A DNA stretch of 64,000 bases, from positions 45,023,946 to 45,087,945 of the forward strand of contig NC_079148.1 in NCBI RefSeq assembly GCF_945859685.1. The letters are read 5' to 3'. The DNA is from Eupeodes corollae. Taxonomy: Eukaryota; Arthropoda; Insecta; Diptera; Syrphidae. This document shows, piece by piece, positions 10,972 through 22,415 of this stretch. The position numbers and the translations under genes are program-made. The notes under the pieces were generated by a model. That model worked only from the letters and a program-made list of their open reading frames with translations, was not told the DNA's origin and made no database searches. Each line of letters begins with the position of its first letter. Within the stretch, counting starts at the first letter, position 1.

Positions 10972-12045
10972 CAGTTGTGTTCATAAAAATAGCAGTGCTG
11001 GTCACATTTTATTAGATTGTCAATTATTTAAATAACGGAAATTCTTACAAAAAAATTGACATGTTACTTGCATCTACGGTCTTTCGTTTTCATATTAGAG
11101 ACTTTTAGCTTGAACTTATACTCTACTTTTCCCGGTGAACACACATTATTTCAAACTCTCTGAATATAGAATGTTCATAAAAATAGCAGTGTCTTTAATA
11201 ATAAATATTTTACTATTTAAAATTTTAAGTATTTCTAACATACTGGCATAAAAATAATTAATAAATATTAGCTCAAAAATTAACAATGGGACAGTCAAAA
11301 CACTGCGCCGAAGAAATTTGAAAACTTATTAGAAAACTGCGATTGGAGGGAAAAATCTAATAAAATTATTCAAGACATCCTAGGCTGTTCAGCAAAAATG
11401 GTCAGTAACGACTTAAAATGGCAAAATAAACCGTAAAAGCGAGGCACACAAAAAATGACTACTGACAGAACTGACAGAAAAATTGTTCAGTTAGCAAAAC
11501 AGAACCCTTTCATAGGCTCTAGGAAAATAAGAAATCGACTTCAACTGTTTGTTGGCGCTGTAACAATAGGAAGACTTCTTTTAGAAGCGAAGATACCAGC
11601 CCGAAGTCCCTGCAAGGTACTATTCTTGACGAAAAGGCATGTGAGAATGGAGTTTTCCAAATTGTATAGGGAATGGGCAAAAGAGAAATGGAGGAATGTT
11701 CCGTATAGCGATGACAGCAAAGTCGTTCTTTTTGGATCCAAACGTCGACGAAAATATGTGAGAAGACCCCAAAATGCAGCAAACGATCCTTGGTACATTA
11801 TAAAAACAGAGAAGCATGGTGGAGGAAAAATGATGATATGGGCTTGCTTTTCATAATATGGGGTCGGACCTATTTACACCATCGGCGGTATAATTGATGC
11901 AACCGAGTATATGAAAATTATCGAGAAGGTTTTGTTTCCCTATGCTGAAAACGAAATGCCGTTGGTTTGGGTATACCAACAAAACTATGACCCAAAGCAT
12001 ACTTCTGTAACGTTCGCGACGTACAGATAATAAGGCAGAAAGATG
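10972..12045 (+). mobile_element. Tc1-like transposon, right end missing
   Basis: Begins after a TA (10970-10971) with CAGTTGTG. The 20-mer TGTTCATAAAAATAGCAGTG occurs at 10978-10997 and again at 11172-11191, 194 bp apart in the same orientation. That is one half of the inverted-repeat/direct-repeat arms known in some Tc1 elements. The transposase relic runs from MGQSKHCAEEI (11286) through a second helix-turn-helix region to the DDE domain. It ends after the second catalytic block, so the third catalytic residue and the right arm are absent. Confidence 0.85.
11286..12010 (+). pseudogene. Tc1-family transposase relic
   Basis: Recognisable blocks are LIRKLRLEGK (DNA-binding helix, about 11313), the open segment 11455-11856 (DRKIVQLAKQNPFIGSRKI ... 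YSDDSKVVLFGSKRRRKYVRRP ... MMIWACFS), and, after a stop at 11854-11856, IGGIIDATEYMKIIEKVLFP ... QQNYDPKHTS. The DDE-family first Asp survives in YSDDSK. The second block, normally QQDN-DPKHTS, has Asn at the expected catalytic Asp position. A stop inside the N-terminal region, the later stop and the loss of the C-terminus make it inactive. In a live element it would cut and paste the transposon into TA sites. Confidence 0.8.
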
Positions 12046-12104
12046 CAGAAAGGGCTCTCAAGAAAATTGCGTGGGTGGTTTTTTTACCATACCAGTTTAA
12101 TAAA

Positions 12105-13000
12105 AAAGGGGAAAATTTTGGTTAACCCTAAATATCTTACGAACCAAAAACGCTAGAGACTTGAATTAAGTTTTATATGATATATTGTAACGTGTTTTCA
12201 AACCTCGAAAATTTTACGAGTAAAATATGATTTCATCTTCAAAACAGTTTTGTGCTACGAAGAATAATGTTTTTAACATCAGATAAAATTTTGAGAAAAA
12301 TCGAATTTGCCCTTTTTTTTATAAAAAATAAAAATCTAAAAAAACATTACTCAAAGTTGGTAAAAATTGAATATCGATTCAAATATCTTTTCAAAACCTT
12401 GAAATTTAGGTTTCAAATTTATTTTATCTTATAAGAAATATTGTTTTCAACATTCTGAAAAATGTTGAGAAAAATTGAATGGATAGTTTTTTTACAAAAA
12501 ATAAAAACCTAAAAAAAAATTAATAAAAGCTGTTAAAAATTGATTTTCGACTCAAATATCTTTTCAAAACTTTGAGATATTGGCTTTAATTTACTTTTAT
12601 TTTCAAAAAATATTGTTGTTAACATTCAGTCAAATTTTGAAAAAAAAAAATCGAACTGACTGTTTTTTTTACAAAACATTAAAAACCGAAAAACCTAAAA
12701 AAAAATTAATAAAAGGTGGAAAAATATGATTTTCGACTCAAATATCTTTTCAAAAATTTGAGATTATAGCTTCTAACTAATTTCTACTTATAAGAAATAT
12801 TGTTTTAAACATTAGGAAAAATTTTGAGAAAAATCGAATTGACAGTTTTTTTTACAAAAAATAAAAACCTAAAATAAATGTACAAAAGTTGGTAAAAATT
12901 TATTTTCGGCTCAAATGTCTTTTCAAAAATTAGAAATATCATTTATTTCTTATGTGTGTTTGTAAAAAAAAACCGAAATATTTTCAATATTTGGAAAAAT
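12105..13000. repeat. AT-rich degenerate tandem repeat, ~175-bp period
   Basis: Four to five diverged units. The marker AACATYNG followed by AAAATTTTGAGAAAAATCGAAT recurs with starts near 12274, 12449, 12621 and 12808, and weakly near 12983 (spacings 175, 172, 187, 175). Each unit also has a CTCAAATATCTTTTCAAAA block and a TTTTTTTACAAAAAATAAAAA block. A/T content is very high and no stable reading frame crosses the units. It starts just beyond the point where the Tc1 element is broken off. Confidence 0.8.
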
Positions 13001-15780
13001 ATCTGTGCAATATTTAAATGCAGTTGGTAAAAAAATATATTTATAAATAATATTGACAACTTTTTATGTGGAAATAATTTTCCCAGAGGACAAACACTGT
13101 ACGAAAATCTGCTTTGAAAAAATCCTTCAAGTCATTTGACATTTGATTTTTAATTTTGCAAATTAGAACTTGCCTAGAACTTGCCTTATTGATAATAAAA
13201 TTAATGTGATGAATTTTAATTCGGAACAGCAATGAACACCTTAGTCTGAGCAGTTATTATTCAACACGGATAAAAGATCAAGGACCATACTGTGAAGCAC
13301 AATATGACTAAAACTTGATTGCGAAAAGAAGTGAAGATTATGAAAATATGCTTCATCAATTTCTTCAGGGCTATAAACAAATGACTCACGGAAATTTATT
13401 GCTAAAGTCGAACAGATAACAAAATTTGTATCTAATGAAAGGTTCTTGTAACTTAACTGGAAAGCCATCTGATTTTTTCTTCAACTTTTCAAATTTCCAA
13501 TATTTTGTCTTTTTTAAAAAGGTGCCCATATCAGTACCATAACAAAATAAGAAAACGACTTAAATTCGTTAAAGATAAAATAAAAAAGGACCAAATTCAT
13601 CGAATGAGGGTGTAAGAATAATGTTGTTATATTTCAAGGCTTCTAAGAGATTGCAAGTAAATTGCTTGAACTTTCTCTTAAAAAAGGCAAAAATTAGTCA
13701 CAGACATATTTTTGACCATTTAATTTAAAAATGGCGGAGTCTTAGACATCCTTGTATACACTACATTTCTGTTGATTAGATTCATGTATTACACATATTT
13801 TTAATAAAAACTAGTCAAGTTTGCATTTTTTAAGCGACCAAAAATGTATCCTTGAAGTTGTCAGATTATGATATGTGTATGAGTTGCTTGATCTTGTTCT
13901 CTTAGATCTCAGCAAGATTCATGTAAAATAAACTTTTAAACGTAATGCTAATGGAAAAGATTCATTGTATTCAGTGAATTCATTATTTATTAGGATGTTG
14001 CGGCACAAAATAAGACCGGAGGGAATTTCCATTCTATTGGTTTAGTTGTATACTCATACCAATTTGTTTCAGAAAAATATATACATTTTTTAACAAACTC
14101 ATTTTGGTTAAAAAAAAACATAGTTACTAATTGGGTTCAACCCAAATTTTACCCTATCGTTACTTCTGAAAAAGTCTTCTTTTTTTCAAACAAAGGAAAA
14201 AACGCCAAAAACTCTCATCCGAACTTTCAGTATACTAAAATTTACCAAAACTTTTCTTTATCAAATTATCTGCTTCTTTTTTCTATATCCGCAACCAAAA
14301 AGTGATTCCTAATTGACTGGCAAGCCCTTTAGGATGTGTGATTTCAATCGCCATCATTTCATCACCGTACCGCATTCTCACCCAACAATCAAAAATAAAC
14401 ACAAAAAACTTTTACTCTCGACCCGAATTTCTATACATATATACTTTTGTATATATGTATGTATATATAGAGGTGAGGCTTTATCGAAAAAAGAAAATCA
14501 ATTCAAAAGTCAATCGCTGCTACTGTTTCCGTTTCATATTTTTATATATACTATGCATGTATGTCATCCCTTCTCTTCTGTCCCAAAAAACGAAAACCAA
14601 AACAATTCCAAGCTTATTTCCTATCGCACGAACCCCCAAAAGCGACAGAAACCAATCCTTTGAATCAAAACCAGATGACAAAAACATACACAAAAAAAAA
14701 CTGAAAACTCAACTTAAAATGCTGATACCTTGGTCTCCCCCGAGAAGCAGATACTGAAGGCTTGAACAAAAAAAAAATGAAACAAAAGCCCATCAGGCCC
14801 GGCAGACCAAACAGGAAATGTATCGGGTTGTGATTAACATTGGTAAACGTATATATAGGTATCCATCCTTTGGTTGTTTGATTTGAAATTATTAGGGTTG
14901 ATGGTTCCATGATTTACCTAACTTCTTTGTTTTTTTTTAAAGGGGGTGTGATTTTTTGTGGTTTTTTTTTTGAAAAGAGGGAAGTGATTTTGTCATATTT
15001 CCGAGCAGAAAATAAAACAATTTTATTCCCTTTACTCTCCTGCAAAATCTGAACAAGAAAGAAACATATTTTGACAAATTTCATTCCTTGAAGAGTCAAG
15101 AAGGGTTACATATTTTCAAATTATATATTCTATATGTATGTACTGATGAAAGTTGAGTTGAATTGAAATTTGAAAGGATTGATTGAACCATATTGATTGA
15201 AATACAGAAATTTGCCTTTCATCAACTTTATCATCATCATCATCATCAACACCCACACAATTTGTATGATTTTGTTATGGGGAATCAAATTTTAGTATGA
15301 AAATGGAAGGATTTTGTGAGGACATTTAAATTGAAATTACTTTCACTTCTTCATTTTGATTTAAATTATTATTTAAATATGACACTTGAAGTGATACAGC
15401 AGCAGTACAGAATATTTGGAATCAGGTTCTGAGAATGAGTCGTGTCCTAGGAGATAGGGCCAACAGATAGAATTTCAATCTTTCAGAAGACATTTGTCCA
15501 AGAGAATGAATGACCATAGTCTGGTTGATTGAAATGTCTCTACGAGTGGTAATCACTGAACTTACGTATGTATATAAACTTTTGTATTGAAGATTTATGA
15601 ATTGAAAAATATGACATTTGAGTTTCTCCAATTCTCACTATCATCAAAACATTTCTTAGAATTGAATTATGAAATGCATCAATTTTATTTTCTATTGACA
15701 AATTATTGAAATCGGTTAAATTTGTAGATGTTAAAATTTTGCGAAATATACATTTTTAAGGTTTCCATGACTTTTAGAAA
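13001..15780. other. AT-rich non-coding DNA
   Basis: Nothing recognisable. Holds TATATGTATGTATATA-type runs near 14435-14470, an (ATC)n microsatellite at about 15228-15247 and several poly-T tracts. Open frames of up to 139 codons at 14313-14757 look like low-complexity accidents. Confidence 0.55.
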
Positions 15781-16266
15781 GATGTGTGTTCCTTATTTTC
15801 AAATAGTGGACACAAGTATTCAAAAGGACACAAGCGTCCACAGGTTTTTCTCAAAAACCAATTTCTTATTTTACCTTTTCCGGGTGCCTAGTACCTCAGC
15901 TGGGGATTTGGCTTTAACCCTGGTGGAAAGATGTTGGGGGTAGCAAACAAAATAGGGGGAGGATAGGTGTTTTCAGAAAGGTAGATCTGCTTTCATTTAG
16001 AAGCCAGCGGAGGAGTTCTCGAGATGGAATCAACGGTGGCCTCTACAGTTCCAGTTAAGTTGAACTACTAAGTGAACAAGTTTTAGCTCTACTACGAAAT
16101 TTTCAGAGCTCAAGTCAGAAAGGAACGGTTATTCCGGATCTTGCTTTTGCTTTAAATCTAGAGCCTGGTCCTTTAGATTAAAGATCATAAGTCAAGGGTG
16201 GCTTCTTAACCACGCAAAATAAAACTATTTTCAAAGGACCAACAAGCTTGACAATCCACGCAAGCA

Positions 16267-16495
16267 GTAGTACCGTGGCTTGATGGTTAGTGCGTAAGAC
16301 TGTCACGCTAGTGCTCTTGGATTCAAACCCAATTCTTGTCAGGAAAAGTGCTTTCTCAGATTAAGTTAGGATTCGAGTTAAAATTGCAGGTCCCCTCCAT
16401 CCAAGAATTACTCACACACAAGAATTGTTGAGAGTTGTAAATCACTAGGCCCTAGTTCTTAACGGACTGTTATGTCACCTAATTTTCTTATTTTT
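16267..16495 (+). mobile_element. SINE, copy d, nested in LINE-A1
   Basis: Head AGTACCGTGGC, an A box-like GATGGTTAGTGCG (16282-16294), CTGTCACGC and a B box-like GGATTCAAACCC (16319-16330), then a jump to AATTCTTGTCAGGAAAAGTG. The central GTACTGCC block is deleted. The 3' end reads GGACTGTTATGTCACCTAATT plus a TTTT-rich tail. It sits inside the LINE-A leader, so it inserted after that LINE copy did. Possible short flank repeat around CACGCAA, not clean. Confidence 0.8.
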
Positions 16496-16735
16496 GAACC
16501 AAGCAAACACGCAAACGTGGAATGCTAGATCCTTTAATACACTACTTACTAAGAGCAAAACAGGAGATATCTCCACTATCCAGAAAATGCGATGGGATTG
16601 GCCAGGCAAAATGGGTATGAAGAACTGCGATGCTTACTAAGGTGGCTGCTAACGAAAACACCGAGAACTGGTATTTGGATATGGTAGACTAAGGCAATAA
16701 GTTTTGAGCTATGTGTGCATTAACGAGCTCCTTAA

Positions 16736-17344
16736 CCCTAGAGAGATAATCTACGTCTGCGGGACGTATGGCGCGGGGAAAAATTGTTATATCTTTTCAA
16801 TTATAAGCCGTATTACATTAGTTTTTTATATTTACTCAGGACTAGGTCAGAGCTTGCATGGTGCATCTTAAAATTCACGCTGAAGATGCATTAGGGCCAG
16901 TAATTACTATGTTATACGTCTGGGAGACGTATGATTATCTTTTATGAAACTTTTGTGCACTGAACAAAATTATATGGGGAAAAAAACTTTTTTTCTCAAA
17001 AATTACTAAAACTATTTTTTATAGTTAGCTTACCCCTCAATGAACTACTTTACCAAATATTAAGACTCAAAGTCAACTCAAAGGTTTATTTAAAAAATAA
17101 ATAATTTTGTTTGTTCTGTTTTCAAAGGCGGTTCAGATTTTTTATAAATTTTGCTCAAATTTTACTTCTTTTGTACTTAATTATTGATTCATTTTACTTA
17201 AAATAACCCAAATAAAATGAATTAAAATACAAAATAATGATGAAAAATCAATTGTCATCTTTAAACGCGCTTAATAAGTTCCATATGTCTCTAAGACGTA
17301 TGATTATCTTTCACGCACTAAAAAATATGATTATCTTTCTAGGG
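16736..17344. mobile_element. piggyBac-type non-autonomous element (609 bp) with TTAA duplication
   Basis: TTAA at 16732-16735 and 17345-17348 flank it exactly. Left end CCCTAGAGAGATAATC; right end, on the plus strand, ATATGATTATCTTTCTAGGG. Subterminal copies of GACGTATGATTATCTTT occur at 16926-16942 and 17295-17311, and an imperfect ACGTCT-NN-GACGTATG palindrome lies near the left end, at 16915-16933 and at 17283-17301. The CCCTAGAAAGATA end, the subterminal repeat and the TTAA target are hallmarks of the Trichoplusia ni piggyBac group. No transposase frame is present, so it would need a transposase in trans. Its removal restores a continuous LINE-A endonuclease relic with one TTAA. Confidence 0.93.
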
Positions 17345-17885
17345 TTAAGACCATCCGCAAACGGGCTTACTACGGCAACATAATAGCCCAATATGCGAAT
17401 GGCAACACCAGAGATATGTTGTTCTAGCACAGCGCTAGCTACGATATTAAAATTGTGTTCGGAGATTTTAATGCCAAGATGGGAAGCGAATACTCGGACA
17501 AAACAGTCTGAACGACAACCCTTCCGTTTTTCAAGCCTTAACATCTACAAAGAAATTTGAAGCTCTTTAGGCCCATCTATTGTCAAACAGATATGGTGGA
17601 TGTCCGAATTTGCGAGGAGCTTACATCGACAAGGAACACTTTCTGATTGTAGCAAAGGTGCACTTCAGGTCTCCAAATCTAAGCTAAAACATTGAGATAC
17701 TGGGAGAAGATACAACGTCGAACGGCTCCAATCGCAAAAGACCGCCAAATCCTTCACCAACCAAGTCACTAGTAACATATTTCGAAGTTCTCTGCCCCAA
17801 ACATAATGTACTAGTGGCATCATTACCAAGTTGCAATCAGAGAAGCCGCCTCTGACGTGCTGAGTTTCAAACAGAATCATGTACA

Positions 17886-18345
17886 TATGAATAGTGAAAA
17901 AAATGAGCTCAATAATTTTAGTTGAGTACCAGAACTTTTTTGACAAACAGAATTATGGATCATTACAAGGATAGGAATTTTTGGCATCTGATACAATTTT
18001 TGAAAATAAAAACTAACATTTTTTTAAAGAAACAATTTATTGAAAAAATGTTTTGTAGAACACGATAAAAATGTTGAAAATAAGAAAAAAAAAACAGGAA
18101 TTAAAAAAAGGCAGAAATCAAAATGAAAACCATGCTATATAATAAAACCAATATATTCTGTCTTAGTTAACTGATCTAAAATCAAAAATTTTGGCTTACT
18201 TGGAACCCTCTTACCAACAACCCCTTGTTAGTACAAACTACAAACATCTATTTCACAACTTTGAACAAAAATTTTGAAACTTTGCTGAGCTCCACTTTTT
18301 GCTCTGAAACATGACATGATAAGAATTTTGACAATTAAGAGGAAA
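17886..18345. other. AT-rich non-coding DNA
   Basis: Nothing recognisable. Confidence 0.5.
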
Positions 18346-18361
18346 TAAAGCCTTTAACCTT

Positions 18362-18521
18362 GAACGGGTACTGCCTCTTACGAGGAATTGACAAAGCCTC
18401 CAAGAGTAATTCTTGTCCATCTCTGACAACATTACTTGCACACAGGAATGGTCGAGAGTTGTAAGTCACTAGGCCCTGGTTCTTCATGGACTGTTGCGCC
18501 ACCTAATTTATTTATTAATTT
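18362..18521 (+). mobile_element. SINE, copy e (5'-truncated)
   Basis: Lacks the tRNA head. Runs from CGGGTACTGCCTCTTACGAGG, then a deletion after AATTCTTGTC, then CACACAGGAATGG, GAGTTGTAAGTCACTAGG and the 3' end GGACTGTTGCGCCACCTAA with an (ATTT) tail. AAAGCCTTTAACCTTGAA on the left (18347-18364) and AAAGCCTTGAA on the right (about 18522-18532) may be a decayed target duplication. Confidence 0.82.
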
Positions 18522-18532
18522 TAAAGCCTTGA

Positions 18533-21500
18533 ATCTAAGAAAATTGGTAAAAATATTCTGGCTTTTTCGAAGGGAAAAAGAAAAAAAAATATGCTTGAAG
18601 ATTTATTTTTTCATTAAAGAGCACCTTTCGGGCAGTTGGGAATTTTTCTGCAATCTCACGAATGAGCTTCTTCAAGTCCTTAATTTTATAAACAATAATT
18701 TGTGCATTCAAGGCCTCCAAATCACTTCTGTTTGATTTCTCTCATTGCAACTATTTTAAAACTGTTGCACTTTAAAGGGATTTGTTTAGTTTCTTAAATG
18801 TAGAATGTAATCCCTTCATACCTTGGTGAATAAGGGCTTAAAAAATAAGTTGACATAAACAACCGAAGAAGGGAAGATGACGGAAACAATTTTTAGAAAA
18901 TGTAAAAAAAATATGAAACAAAAACAAAAGATAAATATTTTATATTGCTATTCCTTTATTTGATACTTATTTTTACTTTATGCATCGATGCAACAGCAGC
19001 ATCCGTAATTTCACTCTAAGGATATCTTAAACTCTCTTCCTAGTCACCTAGATTTTTTCTTCAAAACAATAACTTTACCAGTGTACATCCCTTTATAGAC
19101 GAGAAAGGGTATATGTCTTTTTTGAAAACAATACAAAGAAAAGAAAGGGTGAAAGTATAAGAGAGTTATACATTTTCCCCAGGAAGTCCTTTGAGCTTTG
19201 TTTTCGAGCAGGAGCTGCAAGTTACTTCTAAAAAGAGTTACGAGTATAGGAGGAAGGTATTTCAGAATATAGCGAGTGATGACTTTTTGCTTGACTTTCA
19301 GTGTTTTAAGTGCTGTTTGGTGGCGGTGGTGTCAAGCGATTACCTGAAAGGTCCAGAAGGAATTTTATTTTTTTTTCGTTTGCTGTCTTTTGTTTAATAT
19401 GTACATAGATATGTAAGAGCATAGTTTTCCTTTCTTTTGTTTTGGAGTATCTATGAAAGTACATATGTATGTGTGTTTGTAAGAAAAATAAACGGCTAAG
19501 AAGGTTTATACTTAAAACTTTGTGATACTCTTGCACTTAAAATCCATAGAAAAAAGGTTTAAGTTTAAACAAAGTGAAGGATTAGTATCACTTGTTTGTA
19601 CCATAATCCTGATTTTTTTAACGATGGATGAACTGTCTTAAGTCTTAAGAAACACAATAGAATGTTTTTTTTTATTTTCTTGTTTGATTTAAAATGACGT
19701 TAAGTACACATTTTCTGCAAAACAAAATTTCAGAAACAGAAACAAAATTGAGCTTGATGTTTTGAACGGGTTTGATGTCATAATTTAAAAAGTGTGACTT
19801 TTCTGTGGCTCTACAATTGTACTTTAAACCCAATTCTTGTTAAAACTTAAATTTTGTCGAAACATTCAAAAATTTAAAACAGTCTAAGAAGTTTTTGGAT
19901 AATTTTTGATGTCATTGTTTAAAAGAGGTATTTCTGATTTACAAAAAAAAAAACAAAAATCATTCGCTTGTTTAAATTTGGCACTGAGACTTCTAGTCTG
20001 AAAATGTATGAACCTTCCAATGCTGAAATGATATTTGTTTCATCTCTTTTAGTTTTTCAAATACTGGATTCAGAAATAAAAAACAAAGAAAAACACAACA
20101 AAAAGTAAATGATGGAAATTTCAGAACGTGATGCAACGAAATGAGTTTTATCTATCTTTGGCCCCTCGAGCTCCAAAGTTTTCGTTTTTCTTTACTTTTT
20201 TTTGTAATATCAAAATCGAAAAATTGTATTGACTTTTTTTTCGTTTCTTTGTGTTCTATTATATTTTAAGAAAATTGACGACAACGCTTTATCGAAGAAT
20301 ATAACTTTGTATCAAGTTGTCTTCGTCAAACGAAATCTTCCATCTTTTGATAAAATGTATGTGGGCGAATGATGGTTGGTTCGGTTGTATATCCTTTTGA
20401 AGGAATCTTTTTTTATATATTTCTTTTTAGAAAAACTAGAATTCTAGGTCAACGAATGCCACTACCGTCTTGTTTGTATATTTTCAACATATTGATTTTT
20501 CTATAGTAGAAAATGAAGCAAAGAGAAAGATAAATACACCCACTTCAATAAGTGAGGCACTCACTTTGACACATTTGTGGGGTTATTCATGTCATTCTCG
20601 GATACCTTACAATCTTACATCCATAAATGTTTTTCTATCTTCACCTTACATCAACTTTTTCTTTACTTTACTTATTCCTTGAGAAAAGTCATTTTTTTGA
20701 CGAATATGAGAGTTATGTCGGTAAATGTATGACATTTGCTGACTTTAAAACTAATAAGCAACTTAAGATTTCGACAGTTCTAAAAAAATTATTTTTCTAC
20801 TGTAAGCTCTCATTTTTGTTATAAAAAAAATAAGCTGCATTCAATATTGATGACTTCTAAGCTTTTGCCCTTAAGAAATTATATACGATATTCATTTAGA
20901 AGAGGACAAATTTACATTTAAGGAACTTTGAAATTAATGAATCAATGAATGGAATATAAAATATATTGTCGATGATTTCTTTGACTAAGACGACAAGTTT
21001 AGTAATATTTTTTTTAAGTTTACTTTATTTTTAGGCAAAATATTTCAATGGTTTTTTTTTCTTTAGCAGTTTAAGAAAATACAGAATATGTTAAAGTATT
21101 CGCTTAGTGCGGCAAAAGAACTAGTATCTTTACTTGACAGAACAAAGTTTGGCTTGAGGTCAATCTTACCAATCATTTTGTACGCTTTATGCTGTTTTAT
21201 AGAATTAAGTAAGTTACTGCGGCTCCAGCCTTCAGAGGGTTGTTTTACTTAAGTTTTGGAAGTACTCGTTTTAATATTATATAGATAGTTTCCAGATTAG
21301 AGGGAGAGAAAATGATATTACATTACTTCAGACCTAACGTCTTGTGGGATAAGGGGAACATGTTTTCTTACGCAATCATTCCCCAAGAGGTGCTTTGTAA
21401 TACAAATGCTGACGCTATCGAGATATTCACAATCCAAAGATTGTCAACGTTAAAATTTAAGACAGGAGATGTAAAATAAAAATGAACAAGAATGTAGAAG

Positions 21501-21662
21501 ATAGGACAGATCTTAAGAGTACTGGAGTCATATTTCTGTAAAGGATCAGATATGAATCCAATAAATATAACTTGTGTTGAACGGTCCGAAAGACAGACCA
21601 AAGTTAAACTGATTCATCAAAACCGAGGGCACTTTTCTACTTTATTTATTCTGAATTTTATA
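18533..21662. other. AT-rich non-coding DNA
   Basis: About 3 kb without a recognisable gene or repeat. Contains scattered ATACATATGTATGT-type short repeats near 19400-19475 and long poly-T/A tracts. Confidence 0.55.
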
Positions 21663-22144
21663 TAGCTGGTGTTTTTTTAGACGTCTGGCTTACATTCTGG
21701 CAATACTTTTATCGGGGTTGATCTTTTTGACAGCTGTCACTTGATTCATGCTCAGTTTGCAAATCGTGCAAATTTATTGCCAAAATAGTCCGGTTAGCGT
21801 TACACGTACCATTCATCCAAATAAACAATCAATTTATCGAAAGAAAGTGTGGGTAAGCGCACTATTTTGCGTCGTAGGACTGAGGCGTAGCCTCCAAAGT
21901 TTTGAGATTCAATACCGTTGGACTGTTCATTGTGGGGTTTTGTGAAGTGTTTTTTTTTGACGAAAATAAAAACGATTGACGCCTTGCAAGTGAATATTCG
22001 GCTCTTCCTTCCTAACATAAATGCATACAATTGCTGGAAGAAGTGCTCTAAAATTATAATAAAGCTCAATTCCTCCCCGTTAACATTAAAATACATACGT
22101 TTTACTTCTTCTTGAAAAACCACACGTCTAAAAAACACCTTTTA
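21663..22144 (+). mobile_element. Internally deleted mariner with intact TIRs
   Basis: Inverted ends GGTGTTTTTTTAGACGTCTGG (left, about 21668-21688) and, in reverse complement, AAAGGTGTTTTTTAGACGTG (right, about 22123-22142), with TA at 21663-21664 and 22143-22144. Only the N-terminal DNA-binding part (LQIVQIYCQNSPVSV, about 21754-21800) and the C-terminal end (LWGFVK, KTIDALQVNIR, IKLNSS, about 21920-22075) remain. At ~0.48 kb it is MITE-sized but visibly derived from a full mariner by deletion of the catalytic core. A SINE follows directly. Confidence 0.85.
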
Positions 22145-22154
22145 CATTTTTGTC

Positions 22155-22415
22155 CTCCAAGCATGACGGTGAGTGCGTAGGACTGTCATGCGAGAGGTTT
22201 TGGGTTCAATCTTTATCTGTGCCACCTTAGAAATTTTTATCACAGGTACTGCCTCTTACGAGGAATTGACAATTTCTCAAATTAGCCAATCGGATTCGGT
22301 ATTAAAACTGTGGGTCCTCTTTATTCCTGAAATGACTCGCACACAGGAATGGATGAGAGTTGTAAGTCACTAGGCCCTGATACTCTAAGGACCATTCATC
22401 CTGATTGAATAAATT
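22155..22415 (+). mobile_element. SINE, copy f
   Basis: Head GCATGACGGTGAGTGCGTAGG with CTGTCATGCG and B box GGTTCAATCT (22203-22212), then TGTGCCACCTTAG, the GGTACTGCCTCTTACGAGG block, a deletion within the centre, CACACAGGAATGG and GAGTTGTAAGTCACTAGG. The 3' end (ACTCTAAGGACCATTCATCC) has lost most of the GCGCCACC motif. Confidence 0.83.

Larger units (their letters stand above)
15781..17885 (+). mobile_element. LINE-A1, 5' half with two nested insertions
   Basis: The 5' leader (15781-16266) matches the leader of LINE-A5 at 52880-53330 over blocks such as GACACAAGCGTCCACAGG, GGTGCCTAGTACCTCA and TTCTCGAGATRGAATCAACG. The endonuclease region follows (WNARSF at about 16522, FGDFNAKMGSEY at about 17460, and a residual VAK block at about 17650). 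It is interrupted by a SINE (16267-16495) and a piggyBac-type element (16736-17344). Similarity to LINE-A3 stops near 17885, so RT and the 3' end are missing. In a live element the endonuclease nicks target DNA to prime reverse transcription. Here it is full of stops. Confidence 0.85.

Noticed and set aside
11519..11817. Three minus-strand ORFs opposite the Tc1 transposase
   Set aside because: They are antisense shadows of the transposase frame.
14313..14757. Overlapping 116- and 139-codon frames as a host gene
   Set aside because: Low-complexity Lys/Ser/Tyr/Ile composition, two overlapping frames of similar length, no domain, no supporting splice context.
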